A DNA stretch of 64,000 bases, from contig CP092874.1 in NCBI GenBank assembly GCA_030710605.1, forward strand, positions 42,466,965 to 42,530,964. The letters are read 5' to 3'. The notes beneath the pieces are model-generated. The model was given only the letters and a program-made list of their open reading frames with translations. It did no database searches and was not told the origin of the DNA. Shown here piece after piece: positions 19,349 to 30,037 of the stretch (within the stretch, counting starts at the first letter, position 1; every line of letters begins with the position of its first letter). The position numbers and the translations under genes are program-made. Source of the stretch: Cordylochernes scorpioides (Eukaryota > Arthropoda > Arachnida > Pseudoscorpiones > Chernetidae).

Positions 19349-20860
19349 CTACACTTCACATCCGTCAATTCCGCACACTTTGCCGTTGTTACACCTGTAT
19401 GAACGGTGTCCTTTCTGCTTCAAGCAATTGGTGCAAAGTCCAGGACGAGTAGACTTAATTACTTTCCATTTCTCGTCTTCGTCCAGCCTCTCAAACTTTC
19501 GGAAGTTCTCCAGAAAATGGGACTCATTGCATGCGGGGCAAGGCTTAATTCTTCGTTTCCTGTCCATCTACTGTGACGACATCGACAGCTCCCGGCCCCT
19601 GCTTGGGGCGCAGTTTCTTTTCGTCGTTGACCGCTTTTAATGGCGTAGCTTCAACCCACCTCATAGCAATTTTCGCCTTCATATTAAGCCAATTGGAAAC
19701 CTCTATCAGTGTCTCAGGTTTGTTGTTTGCCATTACCCAAGAATACTAATTTTCTTCAATGTCTGGAGGAAGCCTTTTGACAAACGTATCCATTAACTCG
19801 ATACTGTCTAGATTCTTTGGTTTTCCAAGCGACATTACGCTCGCATTAAAGCTTTGACACTGATGTTGAAGCTTATCACCGTTTCTGACTTCTGTGACGA
19901 AATTTGTGGACAATCTTTGGCTTTCTTCATTAGGTTTTTGATGATGAAGCGCGGCTGTCCAAATCTCTCTTCCGAAGCTAACATCATGGTGGGCGCATTC
20001 ACTACGTAGGGGAGAAGATGATTCCCCAACTCCCTGGATTTTCCTTTCAACGATTTGCGGAGAAGTATGATATTCTGAGAATTCTATATGTTGAATTCCG
20101 TTGTCGGCCTGTCGAACTCTGCCTTGAATAATGTCCAATCTTCAGCTTCTCCGTTGAAATCAGGCAGCGACAAGTTCCCTGACGTGGTCTTCACGACTGA
20201 CGACTGTTGTTGCTGCACCACTTTAGTAAAGACGCTAACTAGTTGGTTGACTAGGTCCGAAATCGTTCCACGTGAATCTGGGATGGGATAATATGATGCT
20301 AGCTTCGCCGTTTCTAACCAATCTGAAACGGATGGTGTAATGACAGATTTATGTGGGTGAACATCAGAAAATTCGTCTTGAGATATTTCTGATTCCTCTT
20401 CGATTGCTAGAACTTTAGTCTCATTCGCTTCCTTCAGAATGCCGATCTCAAATTCAATGAGTGTGATCGCTGCTTGTTCTTGGACAATTTCGTCTTCCAG
20501 TTCGTCCACACGTTCTTCCAGATCCAGTTTTCGTCGAGTAAACTCCTGGCTCGATTCCTCCGGCTGTGTTCCATTCTCGAGTTCCTTTTTGGCACGACTC
20601 AGTTTCCTTTTACAATCCCTTATTATTGCTTCATATTCTCATATATAGTTTGCTGAGATTCCAGGTTTGCTTCTCGCTTAAGCCGCTCTACTGAAGCACG
20701 GGATCAATTTGATCTCACTGATCGTGCCCTTCCTTAAAAAGGTTTGCCTTTTGGTGACGCTTCCGGTTTTTATACCTGTTCCTTCGTCTTCACGAGCTAC
20801 CCTACCTCCACATTATTTTCCTTGCCGGTGGAGGATGGACTACCTAGCTTCTTGTACAGA
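19349..20860 (-). pseudogene. BEL/Pao 1 gag
   Basis: From the N-terminus: YKKLGSPSSTGKENN, a coiled-coil-like acidic region (LDLEERVDELEDEIVQEQAA), LPDFNGEAEDWTLFKAEFDR (the conserved DUF1759 opening of BEL/Pao gag), SIELMDTFVKRLPPDIEE, and zinc-knuckle pairs CPACNESHFLE and CTNCLKQKGHRSYRC. It is broken into frames 20084-20509, 19746-20138, 19545-19733 and 19349-19567. Confidence 0.7.
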
Positions 20861-21083
20861 AGACTGGAAATTGCTTTCCGGATTCTGGGTTCACCGTCCA
20901 GACGTGGAAGGTCTTCTTGTACCAGAATCGGGCGGATTTTTTAACTGCCGCGGCTCGGCAGACTAATCGGTTGTGGGAGCTGATATCTTCAAGATTCAAG
21001 AGTCGTGTCAAAGGACGGTGGAGTCTTGGGCTCTTCCTTTGAGTATTGTCCCTCCAGAGTTTGGCTGATTTCCAAACCACCAT
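20861..21083 (-). other. Unrecognised open frame at the junction of the two BEL/Pao elements
   Basis: A 79-aa frame (20844-21083) rich in Arg and Trp, with no motif I can place. It lies between the RNase H end of element 2 and gag of element 1, where an integrase and LTRs would be expected, so it may be remnant pol or leader sequence. Confidence 0.3.
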
Positions 21084-21249
21084 GACAGAACGTTCGATAT
21101 CCGCAAATATTTAAAACTTCTTCTCAGGTAACAGGGGTTAACAAATTTTCCTTATCAAATTGCCTGATTACCGTTCGCACTCTACGTCTGAAGACGGGCA
21201 GACTCTGGAATCGTCCTCAAGCTTTAGCATCCGAGTCGCTAAAATAGTT

Positions 21250-21766
21250 CTTAAGTCTTTGCCTTTTGCTTCCTTGGGCCACTCCTATTCTGGTCCTTTA
21301 AGGAATTCTGGCCCAGTGTACCATATGTCCGTTGGTTCAAATGAAATCTCTGTTTCAAATCTTGTCGCTATATCATCAGGATTCTCGCTTGTTGGAACCC
21401 ACCTCCAGTCGATTCCTTTTGTCGCTTCCTGGATCTCGCCGACTCTGTTAGCCACTTGTTAGCCACAAACGCCTTGTAGCGTCTTGCTTCAGAGCGGATC
21501 CAGGCCAGCACCGTCTTGGAGTCACTCCAAAAAACCTCCCTGTCCACTTTTGGAAGTCGCAGTTCGGAGCAAAGAATGACAGCGAATCTCGTTCCCCGCA
21601 CGCAGTTTTGCAGCTCCAATTTTTGTATGTTAAGCTTCTTCAATGGGGCTACTCTTGCTTTGGAGCCAAAGAGAGTTGTACCAATGTTTCCATTTCTCGT
21701 TTCCACTCGCAGGTAGGTTACAGCGGAGAAAGCTTCTTGGCTTACATCAACGAATGTGTGGACCAC
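21250..21766 (-). pseudogene. BEL/Pao 2 RNase H
   Basis: Reads HTFVDVSQEAFSAVTYLR, then KARVAPLKKLNIQKLELQ, VFWSDSKTVLAWIRSEARRY, then in a second frame EIQEATKGIDWRWVPTSENP and DIATRF. The first catalytic Asp (FVD) and the SDSKTV box are visible. A frameshift near 21450 and a stop near 21250 end it. Confidence 0.75.
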
Positions 21767-22476
21767 TACTTGTCGAATGATACTTCTACTGAGCAGGTCT
21801 GAATGGTAGCACCGTGGCGCTTGATGAATTGAATTTCTTTAAGCTTACTGAGCCACAGTTTCCACGCTGCATAAATGTCTGATGTAAGGTCCTCATCCCA
21901 TCCAATACCAGCAATCCACGTTCGTTGAAGAATAATTATTCCCTTTATTTTTAAATGGTTGACCAAGCCAAGGGGATCATAGACTCTAATCACGAATCTG
22001 CATGCCTGACGTTTTGTAGGTACCGCTCCTTCCAGGATCTCTGGGGGCACCTTATTAAGTCCAAATTTGAATCCAAATATATCCTTCGTTGGATCCCACC
22101 ACATACCGAGCACGTTTCCCGCGGAAAGGACGGACTTCTCGTTCAAATATTTCACACCTTCTGCACGAAGCTCTTCTGGGATTGACTCAATGACTGCTCT
22201 GGAGTTGCTGTTAAACTTGCATAGGTGGAATCCTCCAGCTGCATTCACCACAGAGAGTTCCCTTCTCAAGTCCATGCAGTTCTCTTCTGAATCTGCACCC
22301 GTCAGGCAGTCATCAACGTAGAAGTCGTTCACAATCGTGTGCGCCAATTCATGATTTACCTGCTCATGCTGCATGGCGTTTTCGTTCTTCACGTGGATTG
22401 CTGAACACGGTGAAGAAGTGGCCCCAAAAATGAAGACTTGCATTTCGTAATGATTCGGTTCTATCGACGTATCCAT
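21766..22476 (-). pseudogene. BEL/Pao 2 reverse transcriptase, palm and thumb
   Basis: 236 aa, open. Contains YEMQVFIFGATSSPCSAI, FYVDDCLTGADSEEN (YVDD active site intact), GGFHLCKFNSNSRAVIESIP, VLGMWWDPTKDIFGFK, RVYDPLGLVNHLKIKGIIIL and GWDEDLTSDIYAAW. These are the conserved BEL/Pao blocks. The fingers lie upstream at 22500-23142, separated by a stop near 22480. Confidence 0.8.
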
Positions 22477-23180
22477 TTTTCTTCATAGAAAACGCTGACT
22501 GTATTGGTCTTCTTCGATGACGCGAACACGATGAAACATGTCCGTAATGTCTCCAGTTAGCGCGATATTGTGAACTCTAAAGTTCCACAGGAATGATGTG
22601 AGTGGGCGAATTAAGTCTGGTCCTTCTGAAAGAACTTCGTTCAAAGACATGTCATGCGATCTTGCAGTAGCATCAAAGACAAGGCGTAGCTTTCCCGGCT
22701 TATTTGGGTTGGTGACGCCAAAATGGGGAATGTACTACGTCCGCTCACTTCCGTTAGTGACTTCAATGCTGTCCAGCTTTCGAATATACCCTTTCTCCAG
22801 ATATTAATCAAATATCGCTTTATATGCCTCTAGAAGTAACGGATCTTTTGCAAGCTCTCTTTCCGTATGGCGAAGCCTTCCAAGAGCCATTTGATAGCTC
22901 TCGGGTAGCGTACCCTCTGCGTCACGCCAAAATAGACCGGTCTCCCAATATGCTCCGGTCCTCTTGGTGGTCCTCTGCAGGATGTCGTACGCGCTTCCTA
23001 CAACTTTATTCTTGCCCTGCCACCTGGTTCTCGGAATGACTTCAAAGTTCTCAGTGGAAAATGATGACTTGATCAACTCACGGAGATCATTATCGTTAAC
23101 TGGCTCCGAAACTGTGTAGTTGACGCATCCCTGTGTCTTCATTAGGTCATCAAAATTTCCTTCAGCGGTGTTCTCTATCC
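22477..23180 (-). pseudogene. BEL/Pao 2 RT fingers and linker
   Basis: The frame 23142-22804 carries the linker (LIKSSFSTENFEVIPRTR, GAYWETGLFWRDAEGTLPES, YQMALGRLRHTEREL). Further left come KPGKLRLVFDATARS and DLIRPLTSFLWNFRV in broken frames, the RT fingers. Confidence 0.7.
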
Positions 23181-23890
23181 GATTAGAGCGTCGGGAGGAC
23201 CCAAAGCAAGCTCGCAGTGAAGGATTAGCCTCAGATTGTTTATTCCGATAATCAGCTCAGGTACAACGTTCTTTAGGTCTCGGGCTTATGACGAATTTTC
23301 TCAATTGAAATCGAGTAAGGTCTAATCTTTAGACTACTCACAGTAACTGCGTTTTGCATTGGGAGATACGGAGCTCCACGGAATATTCCAGCTAACTCAC
23401 AGTTGACCACCACAGCGTTCGGCTCCATTATCGTTTCTCCACTGGCTGTGTCGTAGCTATAGTGATGACTCTTCCCTTCCAGGCCAACGCTGTCTGCTAA
23501 ACCTTTTGAGATGCGGTTCGGCTCGCTCCGGTGTCCAGTAAAGCGTAAGTCCTATGTTTTCCTCTGGGACCTTTGATTACAACTGGAATTATCGGCAGTG
23601 GACCCTCGCATCCTTTTATTACTGCTTCTCCGTTAACAACAGTAATGTTCACTGAACCGCTCGTAGGATTAGCTTGCTGGGTTGAGCTGAGGTTTGAAGT
23701 TTCCTGACTTGAATTTTCTACCTGTGGGGCGCAGTAGTTGTGAAGAGAACGGTGATGTATTTTCTCACATCTATCAATGTCACAGATCTCTTTTTTGAGA
23801 CACTGCCATGATCGATGGCGTTCCTGGCGCAGGCATGAAGTGCACAACGATGGTCGCGTACGCTTGATGATCTTCCACTTATGATTCAAA
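23181..23890 (-). pseudogene. BEL/Pao 2 zinc knuckle and protease
   Basis: CTSCLRQERHRSWQC near 23830 (knuckle), then VNITVVNGEAVIKGCEGPLP and HRTYALLDTGASRTAS with an intact DTGA active site near 23540. A frameshift directly after DTGA breaks the enzyme. Confidence 0.7.
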
Positions 23891-25344
23891 TCTAGGTCTT
23901 CCCACTTGTCGCAACTGCTTAATGATGTTGATATGAACTTGTTGGACAGGAGTAATGCTTATTTGTTTCTGTACCTTCACCAGCAGCGACGTTAAAACGC
24001 CCGGCCCCTTCTTGGGGCGATATTTCTTCTCTTCGGAAGCTGCCTTCATGGTCTCTGGCTCTACACATCTGATTGCAAGTTTTGCTTTGAAGTCTAACCA
24101 GTTGGAGAATTCAAACAACGTTTCCTGCCTATTCGATGTTAAAATCCAGGCATATCATTGCTCTTTCATTTCCGCAGGAAGCTTCCTCGTTAAGGTGTCC
24201 AGGAGCTCGATGCTGTCCAGGTATTGTGGCTGTGCGAGCGTCATGCAGCTTAGATTAATCCTTTGACACTAATGTTTAGATCTAGAATAGTGTCAGGCTT
24301 TTGTACTGAAAGCTGAGGGCAGTCTTGTGCAGTTCTGAGAAGGTTCTTGATGATAAACTTGGGCTGTCCAAACCGTTGTTCCAACGCCTCCATAATTAGT
24401 TTTACATTGGCCGCGTAGGGGATTAAATGCCTGACATGATCGTAGGCTTTCCCCGAGAGAGCCTTCCGAAGCCGAATGAGAGTTTGGGAGTCACTGATGG
24501 GGTACTCGCTTGTGGTTCTATTGAATTCTTCCTTTAACTCAATCCACCTATATACTGCTCCGTCAAAATGCGGTAATTCGTGTCTCTCAATGTTGATTTC
24601 ATAATCACCTTCTGTTGCTGTTGAAGCACCTTCGTGAATATGTCCACAAGCTTATCGACGCTGTCTGTAGCTGGTGCCCGTAGGTCAGTTTGAACGGGGA
24701 GGGGTGAATTGCTAACCCACTCCTGAGCTCCTAATTCTGCTCGCGGTAATCCATCCGCGGCTTCCTCCTCTAAAGACAAGTCTTGATAAGATCCTTATTG
24801 GATAGCTAGAAGCTTTGTATCCTTTTCATTTTTGAGAAGGGCGAGCTCAAATTCCAGTGATTTCATGGCCCTGATCTGTTGCTTCATCTTCAGCTCGGTT
24901 TCTGTGATCATTACTTCTAGGTCTTCCTTCTGGTGTCGGAGTTCTGGGGTAGAGTCTTCACGTTTTTAGAGTCTGGCGAGCTCCCGCTTTGACCTATAAA
25001 GGTTCATCTGAGTCTCGTCCTCCTTGATTTCATGTTCTTTTTTCTTCGTATTATTCAGAATCTTACGATCGGCATCAACTTCAGCCCTCTTCTTCATCAG
25101 CCCCACGGACTTAGTTGAACTTCCGCTTTTGAAAGAACTTGCCTTTCTTGAAAGCGTCTTTTGCTTTGCTGACGTTGCTAGGTCAACCTCCATCTCTTCT
25201 TTGAGGAATACGAGCTGTACTATGTACGTATTTGCTTTTGCTTCAGTACTTGATGGACATCCTAGCTTCTTGTATTCCAGACGGGATGGTTCATGGTGTC
25301 TCCTAGCACCACCAATCTTGGGAATTCCTTTTTTTTTTGTCCAT
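23879..25344 (-). pseudogene. BEL/Pao 2 gag
   Basis: Starts at 25344 (MDKKK, with a poly-A slip in codons 2-5), then RLEYKKLGCPSSTEAKANTY, a basic helical region (24966-25193), a charged coil, a poly-Gln piece (KVLQQQQKVIMKS, about 24600), and the capsid part ALEQRFGQPKFIIKNLLRTA. Several stops. The YKKLG.PSST opening is shared with element 1. Confidence 0.65.
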
Positions 25345-25675
25345 GATGAGACAACAATTGGTCTTTTCAGAGTACAGTTATTTTATTCAAAATCAGTAAG
25401 ACTGGACGTCCGTCAAGGAACGTGTCCAACTGAACAACTAAAATAACTTTCCAAAGATTTAGACTTTATATATTAACCGGTGACCAAAGTGTCATCCGGC
25501 TCGAGGGACCAGTGATGTAGGTTTGTGAGCGTAGGGTCACTTCCCTTAACACCTCGAAGCTAAGATTAAAAACAACCTCTTATGTTGTTTACAGTTTGTT
25601 TATTTTTAGGGGAATGTTTCGAACGAAAGGCACGCGACTACCTGCTCGCGCGCCTACCTGCCTTCTCCTACTTCA
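25344..25675 (-). repeat. BEL/Pao 2 5' LTR
   Basis: About 332 bp from TGAAGTAGGAGAAGGCAGG to a CA next to the gag start. It contains TTAATATATAAAGTC (TATA-like, about 25470) and GAATAAAATAA (polyadenylation-like, about 25385). The block around CGCGTGCC/TTCGAAA recurs at 5290-5380 in BEL/Pao 1. Confidence 0.6.
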
Positions 25676-26514
25676 AGTTAAATATTAAATGTCGCCGTTT
25701 TTTAAATATAACATCACATTAGAATCAAACGAAGTACTCGGCAGCTGATCTTACTTAAACTTTAAAAAAAAACGATCCCTAAATACTATCAGCTTTGAAG
25801 TACTTAATTTCTTTAACTGATGTTACTTCCAAATCAGCAGCTATTGGCGAAATGTAATTGAGAAATTTCCTGGTGAATTTTCTTTTTGATTACTTCTAGG
25901 AAATTTAAATATTCAACGTAGACCTTTCCTCAGAGCAAAATAGGACTAATAAAAATAAATTTGAAAGAATTAGATTCCTTTAGGACTTTTGCATAGCTTT
26001 ATTAATTCATCTGAATATTTGTGGTCGCTCTAGAAATATCCATTTTCATATTGCGTTTAAGAAGTGATTATTTTAAAGATATTTTAAGTTAGGAATTCTG
26101 ACAGTTGGCAGTTGATTATAGCAATAGATATTTTCTTCTAAAGTAAAATGATAGTAGAAAAATCCTTTTTACAATATCTTAGAAGGCTGTCTGTCACCTT
26201 ATCCTGGATTTATCGTTCGATACAGCATGGTTATTTAATGATGATCATCATTTTAAACCACGATTAATGACGCTATATGCCATCTGAAGCAAAAGAATAC
26301 CCACTTTTGTAAACCTATTTCGTTCAATAAATTTTATTATAATTCTACTCTTTTGGAATTCAAAAACGTGATTTCTTTGCCAAAATACATGATCAACCAA
26401 TTTTTTTCTAGAACAATAATCATATTCTAAAGATTTTATTCGCTCATCGTGATGGTCAATAAAAGCTATCTATTGCTTCAAGATCCTATTCAGATAACCT
26501 TAGCTTAACAATCC
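25676..26514. other. AT-rich stretch, nothing recognised
   Basis: No coding sequence, no repeat shared with the rest of the window. Confidence 0.4.
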
Positions 26515-26832
26515 TTGGGTACGGAGTATATAAGAACTTCTGATTTCTTTGAAATAACCCTTTCCGGAATATTGCTTATGAATGATCATTTTGCTTTTGT
26601 CTTGACGATTGGCTGGTTGCTTAGTGACAACTTAAAATCTGTCTTCAGCCAACAGGAATCTCAAGATGTCCAGTGTCCCTATGATCCTTCATGCCGATTT
26701 ATTGTAGATTATCCCATATTAAAGGACCACTTCCTTTATGGAATTAAATTTATTCATCGTGGCCATAAGAAGCCTGTACCATATGGCCTTTATCAAAAAG
26801 CAACCAGAAAGAAGGATTTAGCGCTTCAATGA
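26515..26832 (+). CDS. Unrecognised 105-aa open frame
   Basis: The frame starts MGTEYIRTSDFF and ends KKDLALQ. A segment CPYDPSCRFIVDYPILKDHF recalls the opening of CHHC zinc fingers (GTSF1/U11-48K type), but the spacing and the later His and Cys do not fit. No introns, promoter or homologous repeat are apparent. It may be chance or a decayed gene piece. Confidence 0.2.
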   Translation: MGTEYIRTSDFFEITLSGILLMNDHFAFVLTIGWLLSDNLKSVFSQQESQDVQCPYDPSCRFIVDYPILKDHFLYGIKFIHRGHKKPVPYGLYQKATRKKDLALQ

Positions 26833-26904
26833 TATTTTAATTGATCATAACGCCTATATTACGCTTAACGCATTTATCAACTTTTATAAAAGAAACATAT
26901 TTAT

Positions 26905-27175
26905 TTTTGTAGAACGATATTTCAAAATTATCCGGCATGTGTTTCTTTTGAACGAAAAATCGAAATTTATTTTAAGGAAAAATAACGATTATTTCTAACC
27001 TTAGGATGGAGTATGAAAGGATGAATTGTGAAGAGTAATGATGAACGGAAAAATAAAGTATGCTGTCCTTACTCTTTACAATTCATCGTTTCTTACTCCA
27101 TCCCTAAATAAATTTCGATTTTTCGTTCAAAAGAAACACATGCCGGATAATTTTGAAATATCGCTCTACAATCAT
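26905..27175. repeat. Fold-back (MITE-like) hairpin
   Basis: Arms of about 68 bp (26905-26972 and 27107-27175) are nearly perfect inverted copies; each contains TATTTCAAAATTATCCGGCA and TTTCGATTTTTCGTTC or its complement. The loop (about 135 bp) has a second inverted pair, GGATGGAGTA and TACTCCATCC. No coding sequence. Confidence 0.8.
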
Positions 27176-27269
27176 AAGCCGCATTATATTGTATTATAAA
27201 AACAAATATTTTTATTATTAAATAAATAAAGCTTCCAGGGCTAAGTTTCTTGTTCAACTTTTCGTTTAC

Positions 27270-27300
27270 AAGCTTTCGGACTTGTTAGTCCTTCAACAGG
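27270..27300 (-). ncRNA. PLE 3' hairpin, hammerhead-like
   Basis: Minus strand CCTGTTGAAGGACTAACAAG followed by TCCGAAAGCTT. Stem GGACT/AGTCC and GAAA fit; CUGUUGA replaces CUGANGA. Confidence 0.45.
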
Positions 27301-27569
27301 AGTATCACGTTAATAAATTGATGATAAATACTATTTTTATATACAAATTATTATTTACATATTTTAAATATTTATGATGTTGAAAGGGAGAGAAAAAAAT
27401 ATATTACATTATTTGTGTGTTAATAACAAATTTTTGAAAATATATACGTGCATGGTGGATGCTGCGTGCTGGTTGAACGATATCTCGAGATTTGAAATTG
27501 AATTTAATAAAATCGTGAACTATTGTGGAATATATAGAAGACTGCCTACATCTATGGGGTAGTATTTTT

Positions 27570-27876
27570 CTATATTGTTTCGTATGTTTCTGATATTTCA
27601 ATACATCTGTTTATGCTTTTTTGCCGTTTGGTTATCATAGATTCTATTAAAAGTATTTGGTATTTACTATGGATATTGTCATAATACACTATGGGTTGAG
27701 ATAAGTTAAATGTATGGCCTGTTTCTTTTATGTGTTGAACTATCAAAGATCTTGAGTCACTATTGCTAATATTCCTATTATGTTCAGCTATTATATTATG
27801 GACTTTTCTCCCAGTCTCCCCTACATATTTAGAATTACAGTTATTACATGATATGGAGAATATGGCTTTTTTTTAA
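27570..27876 (-). pseudogene. PLE GIY-YIG endonuclease, C-terminal part
   Basis: About 100 codons without a start: AIFSISCNNCNSKYVGETGR, then IIAEHNRNISNSDSRSLIVQ, HIKETGHTF and INRCIEISETYETI before a stop. The CxxC and GIY-YIG core are intact; the upstream frame is closed by a stop at the poly-A next to Ala. Confidence 0.75.
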
Positions 27877-28265
27877 TCGAATGGAATATTTGATTTATTC
27901 TTTGTTAATAGGTTTTATTTATTTATTTTTTTTTTTTTAATATAAAATCTTTAAATTGAACAAATTTCAGAAAGGATTCCTTTCACACAAAGAATTATTA
28001 ATTTTTAGGTAAGTTATTTAACTTTTAATTATTTTGCTGTCGAAATAAACCCGCAATAAATATAATTGATTCTATGAATATATTAATATTTAAATTTAAT
28101 TCTATACCTGTAAAATTATAGTTACTATTTCCTTGAAAATGGGAGGGATATCTGTTCATATCTTGAATACAATCATTCCATCTTTGTGAGAGCAGGTAAT
28201 AACAATACATAATTGTAGGGTCCAAAGTAGGGTCTAAGGAGATACTAACAGTATCTATATATATA
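27877..28265. other. AT-rich stretch, nothing recognised
   Basis: The short frame at 28025-28225 has no motif. A TA run borders the next repeat. Confidence 0.4.
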
Positions 28266-29075
28266 TGGTGTGAGATTCTGTCGATCCTCGCTATTGTGTG
28301 AGTTCCTGTCGACTCTCGCTATTGTGTGAGTTCCTGTCGACTCTCGCTATACTGTGATATCCTGAGGGTCTCTCGCTGTAGTGTGAAATCCGAGAGGGTC
28401 TCTCGCTTTACTGTGGTAAACGAGAGAGTCAAACCTGTAGTAACCGAGAGGGACAGTCAGGGTGTGGAGAGTTTTCCATTACTTCTCTGCACCTTGGAAG
28501 ACCGTTAACAGTTCTCACAGAGTACAGTAAGTCGTGGTCGAGGCAGAGTGGAAGACTTGGAAATGTCCACACAAAAAACTAAAAGACACATTTGTACTAA
28601 GAATGTTCCGTGAAAAGATAAAAGTCGTGCTAGGAGCAATCTTTCTGGTCTACATGGTCGATGAGGTGGACCTTGGACACAACCGAGGCCTCACGCTGAT
28701 GGTGAAGTGACTATTTATTTCTGTCCCTGTTGGAGGCTTATATATCTTTGCCGAGAGGAAGTATTTGGTTTCAGCGGATGCTATAAGGGCGTGGATCGGA
28801 AGAGATATTGTACACTCTGGCAACGCTCTGACATCTTATAAGCCTCGATTTTAAAGTGTTTGGATTTCTATCTCAATCTCTTGCTTTACCTCAACTCTTA
28901 ATCTATTACAGAGTTTTATTTATTTATCCTCAATTTGTACAAGGTACATTACATATGATGATGTAATTACACATGTCAATCATGCGTATAATTATTTACA
29001 GGACATTTCTATTATATACATGAGAATCTTGTTATATTATATACAATATGAAGTTGATGGCTTAAATTACCGCAT
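28266..29075 (-). repeat. LTR-like repeat (probable solo LTR), copy 2
   Basis: Inverted homologue of 204-1022. On the minus strand it runs from AT-rich GGTAATTTAAGCC through AATAAATAAAAC, a TATA-like ATATATAAGCC (about 28740), ATCGACCATGTAGAC, GAGAACTGTTAACGG and then at least five imperfect tandem units built on ATAGCGAGAGTCGACAGGA (about 28266-28400). Copy 1 has only about three shorter units, so the tandem part has expanded or shrunk. No coding sequence. Confidence 0.55.
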
Positions 29076-29089
29076 ATATATATATATGT

Positions 29090-29500
29090 ATGTTTAATTA
29101 TAAGGTGATAACGTGCCATCTATATAAAATAAATGTAGGCATTATAAAGCATCAATGTTTTTTTTTTTACTTATTGTTTGCGGAAGAGCATTTGTGGATG
29201 CAAATATTTATATGTAATTATACTGCCCTAAAAGCTTAGGTCCATAGTTTTCTTGAATACTATTCTAAGATTCTACCCTTTATTGCAGCGTTTATAAGCA
29301 GAATCGTCCAATACAGTATTTAAGCTCTAAGAGAAGCGTTCTGGTGGATTAAACTGGCGAAACGGCTGGAATGGTTCACCACTGATGAGCCAAGCCCTCC
29401 CAATATATTTTTCACCGCAATAAGGACAGTAAAAGTTTGTTATGTGTTTTTTTAAGATAGATTCGTGCTTTATAATGCTTCAATTTCTTATAGGTTTTTA
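29090..29500 (+). repeat. Family A repeat, single diverged unit
   Basis: Has GTTTGCGGAAGAGCATT, CCCTAAAAGCTTAGGTCCAT, CTGGCGAAACGGCTGG, GGTTCACCACTGATGAGCCA, GCCCTCCC and a degraded CAATAAGGACAGTA. Short inverted ends around CATTATAAAGCA (about 29140 and 29470). Confidence 0.7.
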
Positions 29501-29854
29501 TATATGTGTTGGGTCCGAAGATTATTTAATCTTTGTCAAGAGAAATGCCAACTGTATTCCCGATACTTTGATCAAAAGAATTGCCTTTATATATGCGGTA
29601 AAAATGTGTATTCTGTAATACATTTATTATTTTAAACTGGCATATAATAACACTAATTATTCAAAAAGAGTTATCATTAGAGCATCACCCTGTCGCATAT
29701 ATGCAACAGGGAAATTTAAAGAACAAATGGTCCCCTAAAATTGAATCTGTATAATAAAATCAATAATTTCATATGACGTTAAATTTTACAAACCTCATAT
29801 CACTAAAATATAAAGACTAAACATTTTGAAGATAGAGCATTTCATAAATCGATC
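29501..29854. other. AT-rich stretch, nothing recognised
   Basis: No coding sequence or known repeat. Confidence 0.4.
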
Positions 29855-30037
29855 TTTAATTAAAAAGGTATATATTGGATCAAAAGTAATTTATTTACCA
29901 ATATATCAGTTGGCTGAACGCCAACCTGTTTCCAAGGTATAATTTATGTTGTTATACCTTGAAAAGGTTTGGCGTTCAGCCAACTGAAATATTGGTAAAT
30001 AAATTATTTTTGATCCAATATATACATTTTTAATTAA
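29855..30037. repeat. Near-perfect hairpin repeat (183 bp)
   Basis: Arms of about 85 bp separated by only about 10 bp. Each carries TGGCTGAACGCCAA or its complement, ATATTGGTAAATAAATTA and TTGATCCAATATATAC. No coding sequence; a small fold-back transposon is likely. Confidence 0.8.

Larger units (their letters stand above)
5275..20860 (-). mobile_element. BEL/Pao retrotransposon 1, split by a Copia element
   Basis: On the minus strand from gag (about 20860) through protease (about 19170) to the integrase C-terminus (5383). The interior 7576-18452 is a later Copia insertion flanked by GTAGC at 7571-7575 and 18453-18457; across it the pol sequence rejoins within LPDSY. About 100 bp at 5275-5380 resemble the end of the LTR at 25344-25675, so part of the 3' LTR survives. 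No 5' LTR is seen. Against BEL/Pao 2 and the family layout it has lost the segment between the reverse transcriptase palm and the end of RNase H, and also the integrase core. Many stops: non-functional. Confidence 0.8.
21160..25675 (-). mobile_element. BEL/Pao retrotransposon 2, 3' truncated
   Basis: On the minus strand: LTR (25675-25344), gag (25344-23880), protease (about 23550), reverse transcriptase (23142-21766) and RNase H (21766-21250). No integrase and no 3' LTR follow; element 1 gag begins about 300 bp further on in the same direction. It shares gag and RT phrases with element 1 but not closely, so they are separate insertions or a recombined pair. Confidence 0.75.
27220..27876 (-). 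mobile_element. Penelope-like element, 3' part
   Basis: Nuclease frame at 27876-27570, then a tail with a PLE-type hairpin (27270-27300) and a terminus reading CCTGGAAGCTTTATTT on the minus strand, like the PLE end near 4195 (CCTGGAGGCTTTATG). No reverse transcriptase. Confidence 0.7.

Noticed and set aside
26515-26832. CHHC zinc finger (GTSF1/U11-48K type)
   Set aside because: Only CPYDPS matches; the spacing is wrong and the later His and Cys are missing. Kept as an unrecognised frame only.
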